Of a stretch of DNA of 64,000 nucleotides, positions 47,301 through 55,880 are shown piece after piece. Position 1 is the stretch's first letter, and every line of letters begins with the position of its first letter. The notes beneath the pieces are model-generated. The model was not told the DNA's origin. It did no database searches and saw only the letters and a program-made list of their open reading frames with translations. The stretch spans positions 372,001 to 436,000 of the forward strand of contig NZ_JAIVKM010000002.1 of NCBI RefSeq assembly GCF_020523985.1, given 5' to 3'. The stretch comes from Mangrovibacter yixingensis (lineage in GTDB: Bacteria > Pseudomonadota > Gammaproteobacteria > Enterobacterales > Enterobacteriaceae). The translations under genes and the position numbers were made by a program.

Positions 47301-48304
47301 GGCAGTAACACCATGCCTGCAAAGGTGAGACCGGCGGCGGTGCCCATCAACATCAGCGGTTGCCCAGGGATACAACGCCCGGAAGTCATCGCTTTATGCA
47401 ACGCTGTGGGAATGGATGCCGACACCTGATTACCATAATCGCGGTAAATATCCACCAGCACAGTTTCCGGAACATTCAGGCGCTTACGCATATGTTCCAG
47501 CGCCAGATGGCTTGCCTGATGGGGCACCAGCGTAGCGATATCAGCCAGCGTCATTCCGCTTCTGGCAAGCAGACGGGCAAAATACCCTTCAATCAATGAG
47601 GCGGCCTGGCGAAACAGTGCCTTGCCTTGCATATGAAATAAGAAATCGGTGTCTTCCATGCCAGAGCGCGGGTTACGGCGGGTTCCCCCGGCCCGGATTT
47701 CACATAACGTACTGCCTGCCGGGTAGGTTTCAGACAGGCTGGCGATAATACCGCTGCGCCCGTCGCCTTTCTCAACAATGGCGCAAGCCGCACCATCGCC
47801 AAAAATCAACGAAGCTTCTTCGTGGGACCAGTCGATACCACGCGAGGCAAGGTCAGATGAAACAATAGCAATACACCGGTAAGCGCCGGTATTCAGTAAG
47901 CCTGCGGCGACATCGAGTGCAGCAATAAAGCTGACACAACTACTATTGACATCGAACCCGGCCACACCGGCAGGCAGGCGGGCGGCTTTCATAATATGGA
48001 CGGCGGTACAAGGTAGTGCCTGAACAGCGATAGCTGAGGCACATATCACCAGGTCTACTGACTCAGCGGGCAGAGCAGCATGTGCCAGAGCATCATGCAG
48101 TGCCCTGGCACCCAATTCTGCCTGGCTTTCCTGTGCTCCAGCGTGATAACGCCGGGCGATGCCTGCACGCTTCTCCACATAGCCAGGCTTTTTCCCCAGG
48201 CGGTTATCCAGTTCGCGTGAAGTCACACAGTTTTCAGGTAATGCCACCCCGGTGGCAATAATTTTGAGCGCCGCTCTGGGTGCAGTAAAAGATACATTTT
48301 CCAT
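47297..48304 (-). CDS. 3-oxoacyl-ACP synthase III-like condensing enzyme (FabH/OleA class)
   Basis: 335-residue thiolase-fold enzyme that joins an acyl thioester to an extender or second acyl chain. The full catalytic triad is visible: Cys in VNSSCVSFI near 115, His in VPHQASHL near 256, Asn in DYGNQVSAS near 286. The usual HQAN is HQAS, as often in OleA-like or specialised KAS III. The start is uncertain: ATG 48304 gives MENVSFTAP, ATG 48316 is an alternative, and neither has a good ribosome site. It is the first gene of the eight-gene operon, so it should set the carbon skeleton of the product. Confidence 0.87.
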   Translation of the reverse strand: MENVSFTAPRAALKIIATGVALPENCVTSRELDNRLGKKPGYVEKRAGIARRYHAGAQESQAELGARALHDALAHAALPAESVDLVICASAIAVQALPCTAVHIMKAARLPAGVAGFDVNSSCVSFIAALDVAAGLLNTGAYRCIAIVSSDLASRGIDWSHEEASLIFGDGAACAIVEKGDGRSGIIASLSETYPAGSTLCEIRAGGTRRNPRSGMEDTDFLFHMQGKALFRQAASLIEGYFARLLARSGMTLADIATLVPHQASHLALEHMRKRLNVPETVLVDIYRDYGNQVSASIPTALHKAMTSGRCIPGQPLMLMGTAAGLTFAGMVLLP

Positions 48305-48725
48305 TAAACCAACCATTATTCGCCAGCCAGTAGCTGGTGTCAGACAGTTACTGACAATAAACCTGGCAAACAGTGCCTTCGTTCGCCGTGCGATAACTGA
48401 CAAAATCCACTTTGCCATGTGGTTACACTATAAATAATTCCGGCAAAGATATGCAAAGCAAGAACCAGGGGGATCTTTCCCCGGCACAGCACAAAAAAAT
48501 GCCACAACAAGGCTGACTATTACTATTTATATTTACAATGAATTGTTAGCCATTCTCATAAGAATATTAAATAACTCAAGGAAAATTTCCTAAATACTCA
48601 CAACTCATGGCAAATACCCCCTTAGTTAATTGACAAATAAATCATGCATATCTATTTTTGTCGCCGTTGAGAAAAGTAATTTCAACAATGGATGAATATT
48701 TATCAATCAATATGGATTTTTTAAA

Positions 48726-48893
48726 ATGAAAAAAGCAGTAAAAGTATTTGCTTTATTAGCTGTTGTTTCTACCTTAACCGCATGCAGCGGCTCCATTCAG
48801 AACAAAGAGAAAGACTGCAGCTACGATTACTTGCTGCATCCTGCTATCTCCATCTCTAAAGTCATTGGTGGTTGTGGCGATACTGCAAAATAA
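48726..48893 (+). CDS. yhfL: YhfL-like small lipoprotein
   Basis: A 55-residue lipoprotein precursor starting MKKAVKVFALLAVV with lipobox LTAC at residues 17-20. The mature end CSYDYLLHPAISISKVIGGCG matches E. coli YhfL as I remember it, with the same total length. Function is unknown; the mature protein has only about 36 residues with two further cysteines. In E. coli yhfL is at a distant locus, so the location here is new. A strong hairpin terminator (48914-48949) follows. Confidence 0.85.
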   Translation: MKKAVKVFALLAVVSTLTACSGSIQNKEKDCSYDYLLHPAISISKVIGGCGDTAK

Positions 48894-48913
48894 TATTCCC
48901 GTAGAATATTATT

Positions 48914-48949
48914 AATCCGGCCAACATAATTATGTGGCCGGATTTTATT
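48914..48949. terminator. Terminator after the YhfL-like gene
   Basis: AATCCGGCCA pairs with TGGCCGGATT, with further pairing in the ACATA/TATG loop base, followed by TTTATTATT. It may also serve ggt transcripts from the other side. Confidence 0.8.
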
Positions 48950-49003
48950 ATTACTGGTGAAAAAAGTTATTTTTCTTTCGGTGGTTAACCGACCGATGCC
49001 TTA

Positions 49004-50767
49004 TTAATAACCTCTCGCTGAACCCGCAGGGCGGCGTACATCATTCGCTCCGTATAAATACCCTTCACGAACTTTCCCCGATACCGCACCATCATTCCCT
49101 GAACTGGCGGTACTGACACCCGCGGCACCAGGTAGCCCAACCATAATCAACTCGGCCGCCCCCCAAGGGGTTTGCTCCACCATTTTGTATCCCATCCCGG
49201 ACAAAATTTTTAACGTATCGGCTGAGACACCACGTTGCTCGTAATAGACTTCATCTGGCAACCATTGGTGATGAATACGCGGCGCATTAACCGCTTCCTG
49301 GGGTGCCATACCAAAATCAATAATATTGAGTGCGGTTTCCAGGGTAATGGTGATGATGCGTGAACCACCGGGCGAGCCCAGCACCAGGAAGATTTTCCCG
49401 TCTTTTGTTACCAGACTTGGGCTCATGGAAGAGAGCGGCCTTTTCCCCGGCGCAATACTGTTTGCCGTTCCCTGAACCAGCCCATACATGTTTTTTGCCC
49501 CCACTTTAGTGGTGAAGTCATCCATTTCATCATTCATAAAAAAGCCGGTACCCGGTGCCATCACCACTGCTCCAAAGCGCCCATTGATGGTATAGGTTGT
49601 GGAGACAGCATTGCCCGCGCTATCCACAATGGAATAGTGGGTAGTTTCCGGTTTCTCATGGGGGGCAACTCCAGGCTTCAGGGATGATGAAGGGGTAGCT
49701 TTATCTGTTGGAATGGTTGCCCGGATTTTTGCTGCATAATCTTTACTAAGCAGCCTGTCTAAAGGGTTTTTAACAAACGCCGGGTCGCCAAGATAAGTAT
49801 TACGATCAAGGTAGGCATGGCGCATCGCTTCTGTCAGGGTATGGATAGCCGCTGCAGAGTTAAACCCCATAGATTTCAAATCATAACCTTCGAGTATATT
49901 CAGTGTTTCGCACAGCGTGACGCCCCCAGAACTGGGCGGTGGCGCCGAAACAAAACGGTAACCCCGGTATGTGCAGGTCACGGGGGCAGTTTCCGTCACC
50001 CGGTAATTTGCAAAATCGGCGGCAGTGATAACTCCACCACCTTTTTTTGCAGCAGCAGCCACCGCTTGTGGGATGCGGCCTTTATAAAACGCATCCGTAC
50101 CGTGCTTCGCTATTGCTTCCAACGTTTTTGCCAGGTCGCGCTGAACCAGACGATCACCGGGCTGTAATGGCGAGCCATCCGGGCGCAGGAAAATACTGGC
50201 GATATAGGGATCCTGTTTGAAACGCGCAACCGTCGTATCAAGGACATCGGTATCAGCCCGGGTGAGAATATACCCTTCACGAGCCAACTTAATGGCCGGC
50301 GCCATAACTTGCTCACGTGTCAACTTACCGTACTTTTTACGTGCTGTTTCCATACCCAGTACCGTACCTGGTACACCAGAAGCCAACCAACCATAAAGGC
50401 TGGCCCCTTTGACCAGGTTACCCTTTGCATCCTGATACATGTTGGCGCTGGCAGCAGCCGGAGCCATCTCGCGAAAATTAATGAAGGTATCTTTGCCATC
50501 GGCCAGGTGGATTGTCATAAATCCTCCCCCGCCAATATTTCCGCAGCAAGGGTTTACTACGGCTTCGGCATAACCTACCGCTACCGCCGCATCAATGGCA
50601 TTCCCCCCTTGCTTTAAAATGGCCAACCCAACTTTGGTCGCCAGGTCCTGAGATGTTACGACCATCCCATGTTGTGCTTCTGTTGCTGGTGCCGAAGCCG
50701 CATAAATCTGGCTACTGACCAGTAACGCTGCGATGGAAAGCGCACCTTGCCATTTTCTTATTAGCAT
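49004..50767 (-). CDS. ggt: Gamma-glutamyltranspeptidase precursor
   Basis: Periplasmic N-terminal nucleophile hydrolase that cleaves gamma-glutamyl bonds, mainly of glutathione, and self-processes into two subunits. The start at 50767 has AGGAGTAAAA before the ATG and gives 587 residues (E. coli 580) with a signal peptide to about residue 24. The processing and catalytic Thr lies in KPETTHYSIVD near 396-406, and the substrate motifs SSMSPSLV and GSPGGSRII near 463-490 are intact. It lies downstream of the importer genes but is separated by about 220 bases, so it is probably independent. Confidence 0.95.
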   Translation of the reverse strand: MLIRKWQGALSIAALLVSSQIYAASAPATEAQHGMVVTSQDLATKVGLAILKQGGNAIDAAVAVGYAEAVVNPCCGNIGGGGFMTIHLADGKDTFINFREMAPAAASANMYQDAKGNLVKGASLYGWLASGVPGTVLGMETARKKYGKLTREQVMAPAIKLAREGYILTRADTDVLDTTVARFKQDPYIASIFLRPDGSPLQPGDRLVQRDLAKTLEAIAKHGTDAFYKGRIPQAVAAAAKKGGGVITAADFANYRVTETAPVTCTYRGYRFVSAPPPSSGGVTLCETLNILEGYDLKSMGFNSAAAIHTLTEAMRHAYLDRNTYLGDPAFVKNPLDRLLSKDYAAKIRATIPTDKATPSSSLKPGVAPHEKPETTHYSIVDSAGNAVSTTYTINGRFGAVVMAPGTGFFMNDEMDDFTTKVGAKNMYGLVQGTANSIAPGKRPLSSMSPSLVTKDGKIFLVLGSPGGSRIITITLETALNIIDFGMAPQEAVNAPRIHHQWLPDEVYYEQRGVSADTLKILSGMGYKMVEQTPWGAAELIMVGLPGAAGVSTASSGNDGAVSGKVREGYLYGANDVRRPAGSARGY

Positions 50768-50989
50768 TTTTACTCCTTGCCTGTTATGTAAAAAAACCTG
50801 CAACCTTGCAGGAATTGTTTTCAATTCCGTGCAAGAGGCAGGCCAGTTTAACTATAGGCAGATTTAGGTGTAATGTTTATTTAATTATTTATAAAACAGA
50901 AGGATATATTCTCCACCGCAAATACCTTACCCACATATTCTTTATGCTTTTACATAAAGTAAAAAGACTCTGCACACCGTAGGTGCAAA

Positions 50990-51850
50990 CTATTTCCCCA
51001 AACGGGATAACATTTCCGGGCGCATAAATTTATGGATGACCAGCATAAACAGCACCGAAGGCAATAACAGAATTAACGCGGTTATCGACGATACCTGGTA
51101 GTTACCTGACATGCTGGCGGTATAGAGCATAATCGGCAATGTCGAAATATCCGGTGCGCCAACGAAAAAAGTGCCGGTGAATTCATCCATTGACTCCAGA
51201 AACACAAAGATACTGGCCGCGATAATCCCAGGTGCCGCCTGGGGCAAAATAATGGTGAAAAAAGTGTATACCGGCCCTGCTCCCAGGTTGCGGGCTGCTC
51301 TGGCCTGTAGTGGATCAGTGGCAGAGAACGCAGCAACACTTATCCATACGGAATACATCAGCCCATGCACACTGTGCACCAACACCACTCCCAGCACCGT
51401 GCCATTAAGCCCCCACTGGTAAAATAAACGCGCAACATTCATATACACCGTGAGGTTTGGGAAAGCCTGTGGAATAAGAAATAACAACATGAATACCAGC
51501 CGCAATGGCATTGCACGTTGTGCTAAAGCGTAACCTGCCGGTACAGAAACAACCAGGCAAACCAGCACGCTGAGTAGCGCAATCCCAAGGCTGGTAAATA
51601 AAGAACCAGAAACATCACTATAAGGGCTGAATACCTGAAACCAGTATTTTAGCCCCCACTGGCTGGGCAGTGCGTGGGGGAAAAACCAGCTTTCTGCCAC
51701 ACTCCAGATCAGTAAATTAAGAACCGGCCCCAGCAGGACTAACACCAGAAAAATAACCAGTAGCGTTTGCCAAAACCGCCCGCCAGGAATCTGCAAAATA
51801 CGCCGTGATAATTTGGCCGATGCCGTAACAGGTAACATTGCAGATGCCAT
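50990..51850 (-). CDS. ABC importer permease (second subunit)
   Basis: 286-residue inner-membrane permease of the binding-protein-dependent class, with about six membrane helices. The EAA loop that contacts the ATPase is visible as QARAARNLGAGPVYTFFTIILPQAAPGI near residues 184-211, written here only to show the EAA---G---I-LP pattern. Its ATG overlaps the stop of the other permease. Order ATPase, binding protein, permease, permease matches ferric-ion, phosphonate and hexose-phosphate (AfuABC/PhnSTUV-like) importers. Confidence 0.88.
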   Translation of the reverse strand: MASAMLPVTASAKLSRRILQIPGGRFWQTLLVIFLVLVLLGPVLNLLIWSVAESWFFPHALPSQWGLKYWFQVFSPYSDVSGSLFTSLGIALLSVLVCLVVSVPAGYALAQRAMPLRLVFMLLFLIPQAFPNLTVYMNVARLFYQWGLNGTVLGVVLVHSVHGLMYSVWISVAAFSATDPLQARAARNLGAGPVYTFFTIILPQAAPGIIAASIFVFLESMDEFTGTFFVGAPDISTLPIMLYTASMSGNYQVSSITALILLLPSVLFMLVIHKFMRPEMLSRLGK

Positions 51851-52683
51851 TACTGGCCCCCTTTTTCTTTCAGGCTGTAGCGTAAATAAAACCAGGACAA
51901 CACAACGCAGATTCCCCAGGAGACTATTCCCAACGCACTGGCAACCGGGTAATCGCCATAAGAGTTCACACGAAATGCCATATCAACTGTCAGCATGCCG
52001 GGTGAACCGGTGCCAATCATTAAAGGGACAGAAAGCACAGACAGCATCATCACCGTGGACAACACCAGTGCCACGCCCAGTGTGGGCATAACTTGCGGCA
52101 GGATAATAGTGAACAAAATACGTATTCTGGATGCCCCAAGATTACGTGCGGCCTGAATTTGTGCCGGTTCTACTGCCGCCATCGCCCCGGCAACCAATAA
52201 AGTCACAAAAGCAAATTGCTTCCAGACAAAGGTAATAATGATGCCTTTCCACCCTAAAAATGACACAGTTTCCAGTGGGTTAGCCAGGCCAGTTGCCACC
52301 AGGGCATTGTTCATTAACCCATTTTTCGCCAGGAAAGTGCGCATCATCTGTGCAGTGACAATAAAAGGAATAAACAACGGCAACCGATACAACAAGCCCA
52401 GTAACCGGGTTACTTTTTGCCAGGGAGACAACACGACTACCGAAGAAACTGTTACCGAAATCACCGCCAGCAGCACCAAAGAAATCAACACAATAACAAC
52501 CGAAAAAACAATATCCTGCGAATAAAGTGAGAATACTTTACGCATAGGCTCAAGGCTGAATTGCGCATATTTACCGGTGAAGGCAGTAATCAGTGAAGAC
52601 CCCATCGGCCAGATAAACAACAGGCTTATCATCAGTGCTGCAGGCGCGACTAACAGATATAAATGAACGTTTTTATTTCTCAT
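51850..52683 (-). CDS. ABC importer permease (first subunit)
   Basis: 277-residue inner-membrane permease with six predicted helices. Its EAA loop (AARNLGASRIRILFTIILPQ, near 178-197) is clear. It touches the second permease end to start and follows the binding-protein gene after a 66-base gap that contains a stable hairpin. Together with its partner it should form the heterodimeric channel for the imported phosphate-containing substrate proposed for this locus. Confidence 0.88.
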   Translation of the reverse strand: MRNKNVHLYLLVAPAALMISLLFIWPMGSSLITAFTGKYAQFSLEPMRKVFSLYSQDIVFSVVIVLISLVLLAVISVTVSSVVVLSPWQKVTRLLGLLYRLPLFIPFIVTAQMMRTFLAKNGLMNNALVATGLANPLETVSFLGWKGIIITFVWKQFAFVTLLVAGAMAAVEPAQIQAARNLGASRIRILFTIILPQVMPTLGVALVLSTVMMLSVLSVPLMIGTGSPGMLTVDMAFRVNSYGDYPVASALGIVSWGICVVLSWFYLRYSLKEKGGQ

Positions 52684-52723
52684 ACCAGTCTGTCCGGCTA
52701 CAAGATTAGTGACCCAAAAAGTA

Positions 52724-52741
52724 CCCAGGCGAGTGCCTGGG
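52724..52741 (-). other. Hairpin between binding-protein and permease genes
   Basis: CCCAGGC pairs with GCCTGGG around a four-base loop. On the minus strand TACTTTTTGG follows. Such structures after binding-protein genes commonly cause partial termination or protect the upstream mRNA, giving more binding protein than permease. Confidence 0.6.
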
Positions 52742-52749
52742 CTGAATAA

Positions 52750-53901
52750 TTAATTTGATACCTGGCTTTCATAGCCTTCTTTGATGTCATCAAAGTAAGG
52801 TGCAATGGGGAAACTTTTGCCGTAGTCAGCCAGCGCCTGAGGCGTAATTTCAGCAAACAGTTTTGTCCAGGTCGCAGTATCTAGCTCCGGTTTTACATAT
52901 TTTGCGTCAATCCCCGGGTACCAGTTAAATTGCTTCACGATTCCCTGAGCCTGAACAGACGGGCTGGTTGCCAGGCTAATAAAATCTCGCGCCAGTTCAG
53001 GGTGCGCAGCTTTGGCTGGCAAGACGTAATACATTGGTTGCCCAGGCATACCCGGAGACAACAGCGAAAGCTTAATTGAGGGCGGTAGTTTTCCCTGGTC
53101 TTTCCAGCTATAAAACATATCTACCCATACCGGGCCCATGGCAATTTCACCGCGGCTCAGCATATCCAGCGTGCCAGCATTACCTGGCGTAAATGTCACG
53201 TTCTGGTTAAAGTCTTTAAGCTTTTTGAACGCCGGACCCCAGCTTTGCTCAATGGATTTATCATACTTTCCGGCTGACAAACGATTGGCATCCGTTCCGC
53301 CCCATGCATAGATCCACCCCACCACAAAACTGACGCCGGACATCCCGTTTTTGATGCCGTTATACCCGAAGGCTTTTGGGTGTTTTTCTACCCACTGCAC
53401 TAATTCGCTATAACTTTGTGGTGGTTTTTTTACCAGGTCACTATTCCAGGCGATGGCAGTCTGGCTTAAAAACATCGGCATAACATAACCATCAACATTC
53501 ACGCCCAGCGCATTTTTCGCATTCTGGGCGCTGACCATTTTGCCTTCAGGAATAGAATCCCGGTAACGTGCCAGCAAGCCTTTTTCTACTAACTCACCAC
53601 CCGCTTTCTGGTGTACTACCGCCACATCCATGTCCCACTGTTTTACGCCACTCGCCTGCTGTGCCGATAGCTTCTCCATAATTTTGTTCGAACCGGCATC
53701 CCCAGGCCCGGTTCCGATAACGTTCACTTTAACGCCAGGATGTGCCGCTTCGAATTTCGGCGCTAAAAACGTTTTCACGTAATCCACCATGTTCTGGTCA
53801 CCGGCCGTTGCTACATTAAGTACCGTATCCCCCCAGGCTAAGGGTGTGAGCAGCCCGCAGGAAAGTGACGCCATTACTGCCAATTTTTTCATGGAAAACA
53901 T
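52750..53901 (-). CDS. ABC importer periplasmic substrate-binding protein
   Basis: 383-residue exported binding protein of the family 1/AfuA-like group. Start at 53901 is supported by GGGGATAACT before the ATG. The signal peptide spans about 1-25 (ending TPLAWGD). The mature protein opens with TVLNVATAGDQNMVDY, typical for family 1 proteins. The motifs NVIGTGPGDAGSNK and AMGPVWVDMFYSW lie in the expected ligand-binding loops. Several Ser/Thr/Gly-rich loops could bind phosphate, but the ligand cannot be read from sequence. It is transcribed from the ATPase gene side. Confidence 0.88.
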   Translation of the reverse strand: MFSMKKLAVMASLSCGLLTPLAWGDTVLNVATAGDQNMVDYVKTFLAPKFEAAHPGVKVNVIGTGPGDAGSNKIMEKLSAQQASGVKQWDMDVAVVHQKAGGELVEKGLLARYRDSIPEGKMVSAQNAKNALGVNVDGYVMPMFLSQTAIAWNSDLVKKPPQSYSELVQWVEKHPKAFGYNGIKNGMSGVSFVVGWIYAWGGTDANRLSAGKYDKSIEQSWGPAFKKLKDFNQNVTFTPGNAGTLDMLSRGEIAMGPVWVDMFYSWKDQGKLPPSIKLSLLSPGMPGQPMYYVLPAKAAHPELARDFISLATSPSVQAQGIVKQFNWYPGIDAKYVKPELDTATWTKLFAEITPQALADYGKSFPIAPYFDDIKEGYESQVSN

Positions 53902-53935
53902 AGTTATCCCCAAAATATTAACGAACAATAAGCCG

Positions 53936-54958
53936 TTACATTGCACGTGCAAAAATGTGCAAGGCTGGCGCTGGAATATGGAGTGTTACTGGGGTTTGCT
54001 GCGCCCAACAATTGGGGGCATCAGCAAACAGCATTTGATTGTTGACCCGCACACCGTGGCGGTAGTGGTGGCCGAGAAAAGCAGATTGCTCAACAACCCC
54101 GCGCAGAAACAGCCCTGGGGTGGTTTGCTCAGTGTGTTCACTGGTGATGGCAACATCCGTGCTGCGAAAATAAATTTCGCTTTCCCTGCTTTCCCGTTGC
54201 GGCCTGATACAGTCAGGCAACTGGGCAGATAACCAAACCAACCGGTTATCTGAACCCATAAAGTCGGCAACAAATGCTGTTGCCGGGTGTTGGTAAACAT
54301 TTTCCGGGGTATCAAGTTGCTCGATGCTACCCTGGTTCATTACCGCAACACGGTCGGCCATGACCAGTGCTTCCTCCTGGTCGTGGGTAACAATTAACGA
54401 GGTGAAACCCAGTTTTTCCTGCAATGTTTTTATTTCATGGCGCACACTCAGGCGCACTTTGGCATCCAAATTTGACAGTGGTTCATCCAGCACTAATACA
54501 TCGGGTTCAATAGCCAGCGCCCGAGCTAAAGCCACTCGTTGCCGCTGCCCGCCAGATAATGCCGCCACATTTTTATCAGCCATTCCTTCCAGGTTGACCA
54601 TCGCCAGCAAATCATTTATTCGGCGCTGGCTTTCTACCTTGCCAACTTTGCGCACTTTCAACCCAAAACCAATATTTTGCGCCACCGTTAAATGGGGCCA
54701 CAGCGCATAACTTTGAAAAACCATGGTGATATTACGTTGTTCAGCAGGCAGCAATGTAATATTGCGACCAGCAACAGAAACCTCACCAGATAACGTGGGA
54801 ATAAACCCACACAAGGTATTCAGCAATGTGGTTTTTCCACAGCCAGAAGGCCCCAGCAATGCAAGCATTTCGCCTTTTTTCACCGACAAATCAATGTCCC
54901 GCAAAATAACCTGTTTTCCGTAGCCGGACGTTAACTGCCTGATTTGTAAATAGCTCAT
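53936..54958 (-). CDS. ABC importer ATP-binding protein
   Basis: 340-residue ATPase. Walker A GPSGCGKTT near 36-44, Q-loop VFQSYALWPHLTV near 80-92, signature LSGGQRQRVALARAL near 134-148, Walker B VLVLDEPLSNLDAK near 154-167, H-loop VTHDQEEAL near 189-197. A C-terminal TOBE-type domain (about 240-335) is usual for PotA/FbpC/PhnT-like subunits. It is the first gene of the importer operon, divergent from the phosphodiesterase gene across an intergenic operator. Confidence 0.92.
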   Translation of the reverse strand: MSYLQIRQLTSGYGKQVILRDIDLSVKKGEMLALLGPSGCGKTTLLNTLCGFIPTLSGEVSVAGRNITLLPAEQRNITMVFQSYALWPHLTVAQNIGFGLKVRKVGKVESQRRINDLLAMVNLEGMADKNVAALSGGQRQRVALARALAIEPDVLVLDEPLSNLDAKVRLSVRHEIKTLQEKLGFTSLIVTHDQEEALVMADRVAVMNQGSIEQLDTPENVYQHPATAFVADFMGSDNRLVWLSAQLPDCIRPQRESRESEIYFRSTDVAITSEHTEQTTPGLFLRGVVEQSAFLGHHYRHGVRVNNQMLFADAPNCWAQQTPVTLHIPAPALHIFARAM

Positions 54959-54996
54959 CGTCTTTTAACCTGATTACAGCTGCTTTTTTTCCACAG

Positions 54997-55010
54997 TGAA
55001 CACGTGTTCA
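54997..55010. promoter_or_regulatory. Perfect palindrome, likely operator of the adjacent LacI-family regulator
   Basis: TGAACACGTGTTCA is a perfect 14-base palindrome with the central CG that LacI-family repressors prefer. It lies in the 157-base divergent region, about 39 bases from the ATPase gene start and 106 from the phosphodiesterase gene start, so it could control both arms. Confidence 0.6.
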
Positions 55011-55115
55011 TTTACCTGTAAAAAAAATGCAACCTTGAGTCGACATGATATGAGCCTACTTTGTCGTGCGTTTGTGACACTTTAATTAAGTCGGGAAGAA
55101 ATTTAGCGAGGCAGA

Positions 55116-55880
55116 ATGAAAATTGATGTTCTGGGTTGCGGCAGTGCATTTTCTTTAAATCACACCACATCAGCTATTCGTATTATTGATAACCAGCAGT
55201 CGCAGTGGCTAATTGATTGTGGCCCTACGGTTCCCCGTGCCTTATGGCAACGCAATCTGGATATTAATACGATTGACGTTATTTTTTTCACGCACATTCA
55301 CCCGGATCACTGTGCGGGCCTTGCTGTATTACTGAACCAGTGGAAAAGTTTCGGGCGCGTAAAACCCCTGCAAATTTATTGCCAGGCAGAACAACAAGCC
55401 ATGCTGGTTAACCAAATTGCACTGGCAAACTGGCCACACACAGAGTTGACCTTTCCCATTGAAATCCTTGCCAGCCAGCCTGCCTGGCAATGGCGCGGCT
55501 GGCAGATTCACACGGCCTTCGCGCAACATGAAATCCCAAGCCAGGCCATACGTATCGAAGCCGATAACCATGTGCTGTTTTACAGTGGCGATGGCAGGCC
55601 AACAGATGCAACCCAGGCCCTGATGGCTGGCTGTACTCTGGCTTTTCAGGAGTGTGCATCCTGGCCTCCTCTGGCTGCAGATGCTTCCCATGGCGATTAT
55701 CCTGCCTGCCTGGCATTATGTGAAAAACTGGCATTAAACCTGATGGTGTTGTACCACAGCCAGGATGCTTTTCGGCCTGCCATTAGTAGCGATTGTGCTA
55801 CTCATCCGCATGTCATGCTCAGTGAAGATGGGCTCACTTTTGACCTTGAAGCCCTGAGCCCGACGCTGGCGGTTCTGTGA
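55116..55880 (+). CDS. PhnP-like metallo-beta-lactamase-fold phosphodiesterase
   Basis: 254-residue MBL-fold protein in the PhnP/RNase Z-like group. It starts MKIDVLGCGSAFSL, the glycine-rich beginning of that group. The zinc motif FFTHIHPDHCAGLAV lies near 54-68, and the DCGP and YSGDGRPT metal-site segments lie near 35-38 and 155-162. PhnP itself opens 5-phosphoribosyl 1,2-cyclic phosphate. Here it stands beside an importer and a sugar-phosphatase-like gene, so a cyclic-phosphate or phosphodiester sugar substrate is the natural inference. It has a GAGG ribosome site, and its TGA overlaps the regulator's GTG start. Confidence 0.8.
   Translation: MKIDVLGCGSAFSLNHTTSAIRIIDNQQSQWLIDCGPTVPRALWQRNLDINTIDVIFFTHIHPDHCAGLAVLLNQWKSFGRVKPLQIYCQAEQQAMLVNQIALANWPHTELTFPIEILASQPAWQWRGWQIHTAFAQHEIPSQAIRIEADNHVLFYSGDGRPTDATQALMAGCTLAFQECASWPPLAADASHGDYPACLALCEKLALNLMVLYHSQDAFRPAISSDCATHPHVMLSEDGLTFDLEALSPTLAVL

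Noticed and set aside
55116..55880. Assignment as phnP of a C-P lyase operon
   Set aside because: No other phn genes are present; only the fold and motifs agree, so I name it PhnP-like.
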